A stretch of 64,000 nt of DNA, taken from NCBI RefSeq assembly GCF_015223355.1, contig NZ_JADFFK010000023.1, forward strand, positions 1 to 64,000, read 5' to 3'. Shown piece after piece: positions 56,079-64,000 of this stretch; positions within the stretch are counted from its first letter, which is position 1, and each line of letters starts with the position of its first letter. Source of the stretch: Salipiger mangrovisoli. Lineage in GTDB: Bacteria > Pseudomonadota > Alphaproteobacteria > Rhodobacterales > Rhodobacteraceae. Below the pieces are notes generated by a model. That model was not told where the DNA came from. It saw only the letters and a list, made by a program, of their open reading frames with translations, and made no database searches. Made by a program: the position numbers and the translations under genes.

Positions 56079-56603
56079 CTACCGCGGGAACCAGGCCACG
56101 GCCGAGGGAACGCGGCCATGGTCGAGATAGAAATCGTCGAGCTGCGGCGGGGCGTATCCCGCCTCCTGCAACTGGACGTGGGCCTGTCCCCGGTGATGGA
56201 TCTGGTGCTGGAAAAGATGCAGGAGCAACGGCTCGACCTTCTCGTGCACGGGGCCGGAAGGGCGCTGCGTGAGCCTCTCCTCGTGCAGCATGGCGGGCGT
56301 GAGCGACTCGCAGAAGGCCAGCAGAAGCAGGTCGCTCTCGGCCTGCAGCCTGGCCAGCGCGGCGGGGTCGTCCACCCGCGCGCGGTTGCGCAGCGACAGG
56401 CCCAGCCCACCGCGCCTGAGCGCGTCGATGTAGTAGAGATCGACCAGCAGGATATGGTTCATCGTCAGGCTGAGCGATGGGAAGAAGCCGGGGCGCGGGT
56501 CGGTGAACTCTTCCTCGGACAGCGCGGCGAGAACGGTGTAGAGCGTCTCGTTGGCCCAGGCATTGTTGCGGGCCATGAGGGTGAAGGGCGTGGGCGCGTG
56601 CAT
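56079..56603 (-). CDS. DinB-superfamily protein
   Basis: 174 residues with the four-helix DinB/YfiT fold. The metal-binding histidines are H50 (MNHILLVDLYYID), and H133/H137 in LFQHQIHHRGQ. Members include metal-dependent thiol transferases and damage-inducible proteins of unknown role. It lies 71 bp upstream of the dadA-like gene on the same strand, so it may be co-transcribed. Confidence 0.88.
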   Translation of the reverse strand: MHAPTPFTLMARNNAWANETLYTVLAALSEEEFTDPRPGFFPSLSLTMNHILLVDLYYIDALRRGGLGLSLRNRARVDDPAALARLQAESDLLLLAFCESLTPAMLHEERLTQRPSGPVHEKVEPLLLHLFQHQIHHRGQAHVQLQEAGYAPPQLDDFYLDHGRVPSAVAWFPR

Positions 56604-56744
56604 GGGCAGGTCCTCCGGGGGCGTGCCAGCAGTTTAGCGCAAGAGCGGGGGGCGGCGAAGAAGAGCTTGGGGCGAGCCGGGCGAGCGCCAGCCCGCGCGG
56701 ACGGGCAGGCTGCGCCAAGTGAAAACGACATGCGAAAACAAGCA

Positions 56745-56768
56745 GGGCCGGAGCTTTCGCCCCGGCCC
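56745..56768 (-). terminator. Hairpin after the iron alcohol dehydrogenase gene
   Basis: GGGCCGG / CCGGCCC stem plus two more pairs after a mismatch, with a 4-nt loop. On the minus strand it is followed by TGCTTGTTTTC. It probably ends the TRAP-ligase-dehydrogenase operon. Confidence 0.65.
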
Positions 56769-56789
56769 GCATCGCTCAAGCCGAGCGGC

Positions 56790-57935
56790 TCACATTGCGG
56801 CGCGGAACAGCGCCTCGAGGTTCTGCTCGGTCAGCTCGACGGGGTTGCCGCCGCAGGAGGGGTCCTTGATCGCGCCCTTGACCAGCTCGGGGATCGACTC
56901 CTCGGTGACGCCGAGCGCCTTGAGGCCCTTGGGCACGCCGAGGCTGTCGTTGAAGGCGTCCACGAAGGCGCAGAAGCCGTCGAAGCCGCCCTCGATGCCC
57001 AGATAGCCCGCCGCCTTGTCGAAGCGCTCGCGGATCGCGTCGGCGTTGAACTTCAGCACCGCGGGCATGCAGACGGCGTTGGTGGTGCCGTGGTGGGTGC
57101 CGAAGACCGCGCCGATGGGGTGGCTCATCGCATGGATCGCGCCGAGGCCCTTCTGGAAGGCGGTGGCCCCCATGGCGGCGGCGCTCATCATCTGCGCGCG
57201 CGCCTCGAGGTCGGTGCCGTCGGCATAGGCGCGGGGCAGGTACTCGATCACCAGCCGCATGCCTTCCAACGCGATGCCCTGCGACATGGGATGGTAGAAG
57301 GGCGAGGAGAAGGCCTCGACGCAGTGGGCAAAGGCGTCGAGCCCGGTGCCCGCGGTGATCGCCTTGGGCATGCCGACGGTCAGCTCGGGGTCGCAGATGA
57401 CCACGGCGGGCAGCATCTTGGGATGGAAGATGATCTTCTTCTCGTGGGTCTCGGAATTGGTCAGCACGCCGGCGCGGCCGACCTCGGATCCGGTGCCCGC
57501 AGTGGTCGGCACGGCGACGATGGGGGCGATGGCCGAGGCGTCGGCGCGGGTCCACCAGTCGCCGATGTCCTCGAAGTCCCAGACCGGCCGCGTCTGCCCG
57601 GCCATGAAGGCCACGCATTTGCCGAGGTCGAGACCGGAGCCGCCGCCGAAGGCGATCACCCCGTCATAGCCACCGGCGCGGTAGGCCTCGACACCCGCGG
57701 CGAGGTTGCGCTCGTTGGGGTTCGGGTCAACGTCGGCGAAGAGACCGCAGGCGAGCCCGGCCTTCTCGAGGATGGCGATGGTGCTCTCGGTGATCGGCAG
57801 GGTGGCAAGGCCGCGGTCGGTGACCAGCAGCGGCTTGCTGATGCCGGCCTGCGCGCAGGCGGCGGGCAGTTCCGCGATGCGGCCCGCGCCGAACTTGATG
57901 GCGGTGGGGTAGGACCAGTTGGCGGTCAGGCTCAT
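56790..57935 (-). CDS. Iron-containing alcohol dehydrogenase
   Basis: 381 residues. The NAD fold has GGGSGLDLGK at 97-106. Metal ligands can be placed as D200, H204, H268 and H282. TAGTGSEVGRAGVLT and FGTHHGTTNA are family blocks. It oxidises a primary alcohol to an aldehyde; the partner aldehyde dehydrogenase is encoded just upstream and overlaps it by ATGA. ATG 57935 starts MSLTANWSYPTAIKFG, the normal beginning. Last gene of the operon. Confidence 0.93.
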   Translation of the reverse strand: MSLTANWSYPTAIKFGAGRIAELPAACAQAGISKPLLVTDRGLATLPITESTIAILEKAGLACGLFADVDPNPNERNLAAGVEAYRAGGYDGVIAFGGGSGLDLGKCVAFMAGQTRPVWDFEDIGDWWTRADASAIAPIVAVPTTAGTGSEVGRAGVLTNSETHEKKIIFHPKMLPAVVICDPELTVGMPKAITAGTGLDAFAHCVEAFSSPFYHPMSQGIALEGMRLVIEYLPRAYADGTDLEARAQMMSAAAMGATAFQKGLGAIHAMSHPIGAVFGTHHGTTNAVCMPAVLKFNADAIRERFDKAAGYLGIEGGFDGFCAFVDAFNDSLGVPKGLKALGVTEESIPELVKGAIKDPSCGGNPVELTEQNLEALFRAAM

Positions 57936-59311
57936 TTCGTCACCTTCTTGAGATGGTAGGATTTGGGGCGTGTCAGGTTGTGGTAGCCGATGACCGACAG
58001 GCCGCCGCCGCGCCCGGTCTGCTTGCAGCCGGTCCAGCACAGGCCCGGATCGAGGTAGTCGGCGCGGTTCATGAACACGGTGCCGGTCTCGATGGCATCG
58101 CCGACCTTCTGCGCCCGTTCGACGTTCTGCGTCCAGAGCGAGGCGGTGAGGCCGAAGGGGCTGTCGTTCATCAGGGCAATGGCCTCGGCGTCATCCTTCA
58201 CCTTCATGATGCCGACGACCGGGCCGAAGCTCTCGTCGCGCATGACGCGCATGTCGTGGGTCACATTGGTCAGGATCTGCGGGGTCAGGTAGGCCGCGCC
58301 GTCATCCTCGGGGAAGGTGTCGATATGGGCCTTGGCTCCCATTTCAAGCGCCTCGGCGATCTGCGCGCGGACCTCTTCGGCGAAGCGCACGTTGGCCATC
58401 GGGCCGATGGTGGTCGCTTCGTCCAGCGGGTTGCCGAGCTTGTAGCCCTTCACCACGGCAACGGCCTTCTCCACGAAGGCGTCGTAGAGGCTCTCGTGGA
58501 CGTAGATGCGCTCGATGCCGCAGCAGCACTGGCCGGAGTTGAACATGGCGCCGTCGATCAGCGTGTCGACCGCCGCATCGACATCCGCATCCTCCATCAC
58601 ATAGCCCGGATCCTTGCCGCCAAGCTCGAGCCCGAGCCCGGTGAAGGTGCCCGCCGCGGCGCGCTCGATGGCCTTGCCGCCGCCGACAGAGCCGGTGAAG
58701 TTGACGAAGTTGAAGGCGCCCTCGGCGATCAGGGCCGAGGTGGTGTCATGGTCGAGGTAGAGGTTCTGGAACACCGCCTCGGGCACGCCGGCCTTGTGGA
58801 AGGCATTGGCAAGCCGCTCGCCCACGGGCAGCGTCTGCGTCGCGCCCTTCAGCACCACGGTGTTGCCGGCGATCAGCGCCGGGGCCACGGTGTTGATCGC
58901 GGTCATGTAGGGGTAGTTCCACGGCGAGACCACGAAGACCACGCCGTGCGGCACGCGCTTGATGTAGCGCTTGAAGCTGGCGTCCTCGCCGACCTCGATG
59001 TCCGCCAGCGCGCCCTCGGCGATCTCGGCCATGTAGGAGGCACGCTCGTTGAAGCCGCGGAACTCGCCGCCGTAGCGCACCGGGCGGCCCATCATCTGCG
59101 CCAGCTCGGGCACGATCGCCTCGTTCTGCGCGCCGATCTCGGCGACGCCCTTCATGACGAGGTCGATGCGTTCGGCGAGCGGGCGGGCGGCCCAGTCGGC
59201 CTGAGCTGCGCGGGCGCTCTGCACCGCGGCACGGGCCATGTCGAGGGGCAGCGTCTCGCGCGTGGCGAAGACCGAACCGTCGATGGGGGAAATGTTGTTC
59301 AGGGTGGTCAT
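57932..59311 (-). CDS. Aldehyde dehydrogenase
   Basis: 459 residues, NAD(P)-dependent oxidation of an aldehyde to a carboxylic acid. Active residues: N132 in SPWNYPY, E229 in LELGGKDP and the reactive Cys in NSGQCCCG (about 262-264). The triple cysteine is unusual in appearance, though ALDHs often have extra Cys beside the nucleophile. ATG 59311 follows AGGAACCC. It ends at ATGA with the alcohol dehydrogenase gene, so the pair should act in sequence. Confidence 0.93.
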   Translation of the reverse strand: MTTLNNISPIDGSVFATRETLPLDMARAAVQSARAAQADWAARPLAERIDLVMKGVAEIGAQNEAIVPELAQMMGRPVRYGGEFRGFNERASYMAEIAEGALADIEVGEDASFKRYIKRVPHGVVFVVSPWNYPYMTAINTVAPALIAGNTVVLKGATQTLPVGERLANAFHKAGVPEAVFQNLYLDHDTTSALIAEGAFNFVNFTGSVGGGKAIERAAAGTFTGLGLELGGKDPGYVMEDADVDAAVDTLIDGAMFNSGQCCCGIERIYVHESLYDAFVEKAVAVVKGYKLGNPLDEATTIGPMANVRFAEEVRAQIAEALEMGAKAHIDTFPEDDGAAYLTPQILTNVTHDMRVMRDESFGPVVGIMKVKDDAEAIALMNDSPFGLTASLWTQNVERAQKVGDAIETGTVFMNRADYLDPGLCWTGCKQTGRGGGLSVIGYHNLTRPKSYHLKKVTK

Positions 59312-59333
59312 TTTGGGTTCCTCAAGGGGCTCC

Positions 59334-60695
59334 TCAGGCGCGCTCGAAACCGCGCGCCAGCTCGTAGTCGGTGACCGCGCGGTCGAAGTCGGCCTGCTCG
59401 ACGCGGGCGGCATGGGCGTAATGCTCCATCACCTTGTCGCCGAGCGCGGCGTGCAGCATCTTCGATCCGGCAAAGGTCTCGATCGCGGCGCGCAGGGTGC
59501 TCGGCACGTCAGGCACGTGATCCATACCATAGATGTCGCCCTTGGCGGGCTCGGGCAGCTCGAGCTTCTCCTCGATCCCGGCGAGGCCCGCGGCCAGCTG
59601 CGCGGCGCAGGCGAGGTAGGGGTTCATGTCCGAGCCGGGGATGCGGCACTCGATGCGCACGCCCTTGGTGTCCTCGCCGACGAGGCGGAAGCCCGCGGTG
59701 CGGTTGTCGACCGACCAGGCGGTCTTGGTCGGCGCGAAGGTGCCGGGGACGAAACGCTTGTAGCTGTTGACGTAGGGGGCCAGCAGCAGCGTGACGTCGG
59801 GGGCGTATTTCAGCAGGCCCGCCACGTAGTGCTTCATCGTCTGCGACATGCAGTGCGCGCCATCCTTGTCGTAGAAGGCGTTCTCGGAGCCGCGGAACAG
59901 CGACTGGTGGATATGCGCGGCGCTGCCGACCTTGTCCGCGTGCCACTTGGCCATGAAGGTCGCGCCGTGGCCCTGCTGGTGGGCGATCTCCTTGACCGCG
60001 TGCTTGGAGATCGCGTGGTGATCGGCGCAGGTCAGCGCATCGGCGTAGCGGATGTTCAGCTCTTCCTGACCGTGCTCGGCCTCGCCCTTGGTGCATTCCA
60101 CCGGCACGCCCATGGCGTAGAGGTGGTTGCGCACGGGGCGCATCACGTATTCCTCGCGGCTGGTCATCTGGATCGAGTAATCCTGATTGTAGGGCGAGAG
60201 GGTTTCCAGATCGCGCCAGCCGCTGTGGCGGATCTCGTCGTAGGAGCGGGCGTAGAGGAAGAACTCCAGCTCGGTCGCCATCATCGGCGTCAGGCCCATG
60301 GCCTCGGCGCGGGCGATCTGCTTTTGCAGGATCTGGCGCGGCGATTCCGCCACGGGGTGGCCGTGGTGGTCGAGCACGTCGCAGAGGATCATCGCGGTGC
60401 CCTCGAGCCAGGGGACGGGGCGCAGCGTCGCGAGGTCGGGCTTCATCACGTAGTCGCCATAGCCCGACGCCCAGCTGGTCGAGGCGAAGCCCTCGGGCGT
60501 GCTCATGACCACGTCGGTGGCCAGCAGGTAGTTGCAGCAATGGGTCTCCACGATCGCGTGGTCGAGGAAGTTGGAGACATGGAAACGTTTGCCCTGCAGA
60601 CGACCCTGCATGTCCACGATGCACACGAGGACTGTGTCGATCTCGCCGGCGCGTGCGGCGTTTTTCAGGTCGTCTAGGGTCAGGGGGGCGGTCAT
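59334..60695 (-). CDS. Glutamine-synthetase-like ligase (PuuA/IpuC/GlnT group)
   Basis: 453 residues with the catalytic glutamine synthetase motifs: metal site in MATELEFFLY, HGQEELNIRY, HIHQSLF, the ATP-binding NSYKRFVPG and RIECRIPG. The short length and PuuA-like sequence indicate a gamma-glutamyl-amide ligase, not the nitrogen-assimilating GlnA. Known relatives attach glutamate to putrescine, isopropylamine or alaninol as the first step of breakdown. AAGGAG precedes ATG 60695. A hairpin and perfect palindrome lie upstream. Confidence 0.9.
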   Translation of the reverse strand: MTAPLTLDDLKNAARAGEIDTVLVCIVDMQGRLQGKRFHVSNFLDHAIVETHCCNYLLATDVVMSTPEGFASTSWASGYGDYVMKPDLATLRPVPWLEGTAMILCDVLDHHGHPVAESPRQILQKQIARAEAMGLTPMMATELEFFLYARSYDEIRHSGWRDLETLSPYNQDYSIQMTSREEYVMRPVRNHLYAMGVPVECTKGEAEHGQEELNIRYADALTCADHHAISKHAVKEIAHQQGHGATFMAKWHADKVGSAAHIHQSLFRGSENAFYDKDGAHCMSQTMKHYVAGLLKYAPDVTLLLAPYVNSYKRFVPGTFAPTKTAWSVDNRTAGFRLVGEDTKGVRIECRIPGSDMNPYLACAAQLAAGLAGIEEKLELPEPAKGDIYGMDHVPDVPSTLRAAIETFAGSKMLHAALGDKVMEHYAHAARVEQADFDRAVTDYELARGFERA

Positions 60696-60746
60696 TCCGC
60701 GTGCTCCTTGCTGGGCTTGTCCGTGTCACCGCGCGCGGGCGCGGAG

Positions 60747-60758
60747 ATTTGATCAAAT
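60747..60758. promoter_or_regulatory. Perfect 12-bp palindrome upstream of the ligase gene
   Basis: ATTTGATCAAAT is self-complementary and lies 52 bp upstream of the ligase start, after the dctP stem-loop. Regulators of the GntR or other HTH families often bind such sites. No regulator gene is in the visible part of the operon. Confidence 0.45.
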
Positions 60759-60772
60759 TATTCCACGGGATC

Positions 60773-60799
60773 GGCCCCCGCAATAGCTCTGCGGGGGCC
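60773..60799 (-). other. Stem-loop after dctP
   Basis: GGCCCCCGCA / TGCGGGGGCC, a perfect 10-bp stem with a 7-nt loop, 24 bp after the dctP stop. On the minus strand no T-run follows, so it may process or stabilise the transporter mRNA and lower ligase expression. Confidence 0.55.
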
Positions 60800-60822
60800 A
60801 AATGTCGCTGCGGCGGAGCGCC

Positions 60823-61860
60823 TTAGAAGTTGTAGGGCGGGCCGGCCTGGTTGATGACGCCGTTGTACTCCTCGAAGACCGAGACCACCTTGGCGTGGAC
60901 CTCGCTCTCCTCGGCGATCTCCTTCCAGAACGCCTTGGCGGCGTTCTCGACCTCGGCCCATTCTTCGGGCGGCACCGAGCGCAGCTGCAGCTTGTCGCCG
61001 GTGGCGCGCAGCTTGGCTTCGCCGCCCCAGTACCACTGGTTGCGGTAGGTGTCGGCGGCCTTGATCCCGGCCATCACCAGCGTCTTGAGGTGCTCGGGCA
61101 GGTCGGCCCAACGCTGCTGGTTGACGAAGATCGAGCCGATCCAGGCGCCCGAGATGTTGTTGGTCAGGAAGTAGTCGGTGACGTTGGCCCAGCCCACCGT
61201 GTAATCCTCGGTGATGCCCGACCAGGCCATGCCGTCAAGCTCGCCGGTCTGCACCGCGACCTCGGCATCCTCGTAGGGGATGTTCACCGGCACCACGCCG
61301 AACTGCGCGAGGAAGCGCCCGGCGGTGGGGAAGGTGTAGAGCTTCAGCCCGTCGAGATCGGCAAGGCTGGTGATCTCCTTCTTGGTGTTGAAGTTGCACG
61401 GGTCCTGGCCGGCGGCCGAGAGCCAGGTCACGCCGACCTTCTCGTATTCCGCGCGCCAGATGTCGGCGAGCCCGTATTGCTGGAACAGCACCGGAACGTC
61501 GAGGATGTGCTTGGTGGCGAAGGGGAAGTAGCCGCCGAAGACTCGCATCGGAGTGGGCGAGGCCATCGAGTCGTCATCCGAGTGCACGGCGTCGATGGTG
61601 CCGCGCTGGAGCGCCTGGAACAGCTCGCCGGTGGGCACGATCTGGTCGGCGTAGTAGAGCTCGATCTCCAGCTCGCCCTGGGCGGCGGTGTTGATGTAGT
61701 CGACGATCGGCTTGGTCACCTGTTCGCCGAGGGCGGCACCCGCGTAGGTCTGGAAGCGCCATTTGATCGGCTCTTGCGCGCGGCCGATGGAGGGCGCCGC
61801 GAGCGCAGCCGGAGCGGCCAGAGCGGCACCGCTCAGGATCTTGCGTCGTGTCAGTGTCAT
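60823..61860 (-). CDS. TRAP transporter substrate-binding protein (DctP)
   Basis: 345-residue periplasmic binding protein. It has a Tat-like signal (TRRKIL, then an Ala-rich segment ending GRAQEP near residue 28). The core shows the DctP pattern: IVPTGELFQALQRGTIDAVHS and AGRFLAQFGVVPVNIPYEDAEVAVQTGELDG. TRAP-T binding proteins usually take carboxylates; ligand unknown. ATG 61860 gives the signal; the frame upstream adds 29 poor residues. It pairs with DctM and DctQ encoded upstream. Confidence 0.93.
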   Translation of the reverse strand: MTLTRRKILSGAALAAPAALAAPSIGRAQEPIKWRFQTYAGAALGEQVTKPIVDYINTAAQGELEIELYYADQIVPTGELFQALQRGTIDAVHSDDDSMASPTPMRVFGGYFPFATKHILDVPVLFQQYGLADIWRAEYEKVGVTWLSAAGQDPCNFNTKKEITSLADLDGLKLYTFPTAGRFLAQFGVVPVNIPYEDAEVAVQTGELDGMAWSGITEDYTVGWANVTDYFLTNNISGAWIGSIFVNQQRWADLPEHLKTLVMAGIKAADTYRNQWYWGGEAKLRATGDKLQLRSVPPEEWAEVENAAKAFWKEIAEESEVHAKVVSVFEEYNGVINQAGPPYNF

Positions 61861-61916
61861 CTTGTCTCTCCTGTTGCGTGGTTGGGTTTGCGCCCCTCTT
61901 TGCGGGGGTCTCGTTG

Positions 61917-63242
61917 TTAATTGTTGTAGACGAGGTTGGGCAGCCAAAGGGCCAGCCCGGGGAAAATCATGATGATCGCCAGCACCACGGTCATCACCGC
62001 GACGAAGGGAATGATCGAGGTGTAGATGTCGCGCAGCCCGATCTGCGGCGGCGCCATGGCGCGCATCAGGAAGAGGTTATAGCCGAAGGGCGGCGTCATA
62101 TAGGCGATCTGGCAGGTGATCGTGTAGAGCACACCGTACCACACCAGGTCGAAGCCCAGATGACCGACCAGCGGCACGTAGAGCGGCGCCACGATGACCA
62201 GCATCGCCGTATCGTCGAGGAAGGTGCCCATGACGATGAAGCTCAGCTGCATCAGCACGAGGATCATCCACGGCGAGAGGCCGAGTTTCTCGGTGAACAG
62301 CTCCTCGATGGCGCTGACCGCGCCGAGCCCGTCGAAGACCGCGCCGAAGGCGAGGGCGGCAAGGATGATCCACATAAACATGCAGGACACGCCGAGCGTG
62401 TTGCGGACCGAGTTCTCGAAGACCTCGCGGGTCATCCGGCCCTTGAGTACCGCCGCGACGAAGGCGGCGACGGCGCCGATCGCCGAGCTTTCCACCAGCG
62501 AGGTCCAGCCGCGCACGAAGGGCACCATCATCACGAAGAAGATCACCAGCGGCAGCAGCCCGGCGCGCAGCAGGCGCAGCTTCTCGGCCATGGCGATGTC
62601 GCGGTCGGCCTTGGGCAGGATCGGGCCGAGCTCGGGGTTCAGCTTGCAGCGGATGACGATGTACACGATGAAGGCCGCCGCCATGAGCAGGCCGGGGATC
62701 ACCCCGGCGAGCCAGAGCTGGCCCACCGGCTGGCGGGCGATCATCGCGTAAAGCACCAGCACCACCGAGGGTGGCACGAGGATGCCAAGGCTTGAACCCG
62801 CCTGGATCACCCCGGTCACCATGCGCTTGTCGTAGCCGCGTTTCAGCAGCTCGGGCAGGGCGATGGTGGCGCCGATGGCCATGCCCGCCACCGACAGGCC
62901 GTTCATCGCCGAGATCAGCACCATCAGCCCGATGGTGCCCACGGCGAGGCCACCTGAAAGCCCGCCCATCCAGACGTGGAACATCTTGTAGAGATCGTCG
63001 GCGATCTTCGATTCCGACAGCACGTAGCCCATGAAGATGAACATCGGCAGGGTCAGCAGCGGGTACCATTTCATCAGCTTGATCGAGGCGGCAAAGCCCA
63101 GATCGAAGCCGCCCCGGTCACCCCAGAGGCAGAGCGCGGCCACGACAGCGACGAATCCAATGGCGCCGAACACGCGCTGCCCGGTCAGCAGAAGGCCCAG
63201 CATGCCCGAGAACATGACGATTGCGATCAGGTCTTGCGACAT
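61917..63242 (-). CDS. TRAP transporter large permease (DctM)
   Basis: 441 residues and about twelve membrane segments. The family core lies in VIQAGSSLGILVPPSVVLVLYAMIA and GTFLDDTAMLVIVAPLYVPL. It carries substrate across the membrane with sodium. It overlaps the dctQ gene by one base (TGATG), so translation is coupled. ATG 63242 starts MSQDLIAIVMFSG. Confidence 0.95.
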   Translation of the reverse strand: MSQDLIAIVMFSGMLGLLLTGQRVFGAIGFVAVVAALCLWGDRGGFDLGFAASIKLMKWYPLLTLPMFIFMGYVLSESKIADDLYKMFHVWMGGLSGGLAVGTIGLMVLISAMNGLSVAGMAIGATIALPELLKRGYDKRMVTGVIQAGSSLGILVPPSVVLVLYAMIARQPVGQLWLAGVIPGLLMAAAFIVYIVIRCKLNPELGPILPKADRDIAMAEKLRLLRAGLLPLVIFFVMMVPFVRGWTSLVESSAIGAVAAFVAAVLKGRMTREVFENSVRNTLGVSCMFMWIILAALAFGAVFDGLGAVSAIEELFTEKLGLSPWMILVLMQLSFIVMGTFLDDTAMLVIVAPLYVPLVGHLGFDLVWYGVLYTITCQIAYMTPPFGYNLFLMRAMAPPQIGLRDIYTSIIPFVAVMTVVLAIIMIFPGLALWLPNLVYNN

Positions 63243-63838
63243 CAGAGGTCCTCTCCGCGGATGCGGGCGATGTCGCGGAAAAACTCGGCGACGCATTGCA
63301 AAATCATCAGCGTGACGCCGAAGCACAGGATGACCTTCACCGGCCAGACGTAGGGGCGCCAGGCGCTCGGGCTGCGCTCGAGATGGCCCAGGTGCTCGGC
63401 GGCGGCGCTGGGTCCGCCGGTGACGAAGGCCCAGATGAGCTCGCCGAAGAACTTGAAGGGCTCGGTGCCGAAATAGCCGAAGCTGTAGGCGGTCGAGCTG
63501 ATCGCCCCCCAGAGCAGCACGCCGAGGTAGAACAGCAGGAACCAGATGGTGATGACATCGACGATGGCGCGGCGGCGCGGCGACCAGTCGCCGTAGAAGA
63601 AGTCCATCCGCACATTCGAGCCCATCTGGATCGAATAGGGACCGCCCAGAACGTAATAGGCGACCATGATGAACTGCGCGGTTTCCAGCGTCCAGAGAGT
63701 TGGCGTGAAGAAGGTCTTCGACACCGACGACCAGATCAGCACGCCGATCAACGCGAAGAGCAGGTACATGGCGAACCGCCCGATGGCGCGATTCATCCGG
63801 TCGATGATCCGCACGTAACAGATCATGGCCTCAGGCAT
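63242..63838 (-). CDS. TRAP transporter small permease (DctQ)
   Basis: 198 residues with four hydrophobic segments and the DctQ middle part VRMDFFYGDWSPRRRAIVD. It assists DctM. ATG 63838 overlaps the upstream gene's stop by 8 bp. It completes the three-part TRAP transporter. Confidence 0.93.
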   Translation of the reverse strand: MPEAMICYVRIIDRMNRAIGRFAMYLLFALIGVLIWSSVSKTFFTPTLWTLETAQFIMVAYYVLGGPYSIQMGSNVRMDFFYGDWSPRRRAIVDVITIWFLLFYLGVLLWGAISSTAYSFGYFGTEPFKFFGELIWAFVTGGPSAAAEHLGHLERSPSAWRPYVWPVKVILCFGVTLMILQCVAEFFRDIARIRGEDL

Positions 63839-64000
63839 TGTCCGTCTCCGTCAGTCCCAGACCCGCCAGCGCAGGGCGCAGCAGGGTCAGCAGTTCCCCG
63901 GCGATCATCTCGATCCCGGTCTCATCGGCGAGCAGGTCGTTGCGCACCTCGATCATCACGTTCGGCAGGTTGTTGGTGATGCCGTGCAGCTTCAGCGAAT
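63831..64000 (-). CDS. N-formylglutamate amidohydrolase-like protein, C-terminal part
   Basis: Only about 56 codons are visible; the gene runs out of the window on the right. The minus strand reads HGITNNLPNVMIEVRNDLLADETG and ends ETDNA-stop. IEVRNDLL is the C-terminal core of the HutG/N-formylglutamate amidohydrolase family, which cleaves N-acyl glutamates. It overlaps the dctQ start by 8 bp, so it is the upstream gene of the operon. It could hydrolyse a glutamyl or acyl-amide intermediate. Family call rests on a short segment. Confidence 0.7.
   Translation of the reverse strand, partial: SLKLHGITNNLPNVMIEVRNDLLADETGIEMIAGELLTLLRPALAGLGLTETDNA

Noticed and set aside
60747-60758. FNR/FnrL box reading of ATTTGATCAAAT
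   Set aside because: FNR sites need TTGAT and ATCAA separated by four bases; here the arms are fused, so I list it only as a generic palindrome.

Overview
This is a GC-rich window whose gene content and gene order point to an alphaproteobacterium of the Rhodobacteraceae (Roseobacter group). The evidence is an alphaproteobacterial initiator tRNA, a Rhodobacterales-style tad/cpa pilus locus, several TRAP/ABC uptake operons, a YcjX/YcjF pair, MeaB and a PCu(A)C copper chaperone. Coding density is high. I see no phage, insertion sequence or CRISPR array.

Layout. 1-1856: initiator tRNA (first base outside the window), then decayed DNA holding a wrecked hybrid sensor kinase. 1857-7816: aquaporin, methionyl-tRNA synthetase, MFS transporter, aldo/keto reductase and TrmB. 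7910-16986: a GntR-family regulator, divergent from a seven-gene catabolic operon (class II aldolase, complete peptide/opine-type ABC transporter, 2-hydroxyacid dehydrogenase, amidase). 17114-30088: tRNA-Met, an AAA ATPase, a ProC-like reductase and a tad locus on the minus strand, reading flp, cpaB, cpaC, ompA-like, cpaE, cpaF, tadB, tadC, two TPR lipoproteins, cpaA. 30524-42475: housekeeping and small envelope genes (lytic transglycosylase, HrpB, MeaB, L28, PCu(A)C, CobB, low-molecular-weight phosphatase, PagL-like lipid A deacylase, SnoaL-like protein, IleS). 42686-47017: a decayed VIT/CCC1 transporter, then ycjX-GNAT-ycjF and truA. 47224-52300: argD, argF, gnd and three small proteins. 52349-56603: a minus-strand D-amino-acid/2-hydroxyacid oxidation cluster and a DinB-fold protein. 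56790-64000: a minus-strand operon of N-formylglutamate-amidohydrolase-like protein (cut by the window end), TRAP transporter (Q, M, P), glutamine-synthetase-like ligase, aldehyde dehydrogenase and iron alcohol dehydrogenase.

Two clusters look like pathways with unknown substrates. The last one has the parts expected for gamma-glutamylation of an imported amino-alcohol, oxidation of the alcohol to an acid, and hydrolytic release. The GntR-linked one would import a small amide or peptide-like compound and hydrolyse it.

The most striking non-coding signal is a family of seven intergenic repeats of about 55-65 bp, each with two hairpins and a fixed tail. The second hairpin shows compensatory base changes between copies, and four copies start just after a stop codon. 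Other regulatory candidates are perfect palindromes at 8661, 28661 and 60747, and hairpins that punctuate the flp-cpaB-cpaC and aldolase-SBP-permease boundaries.
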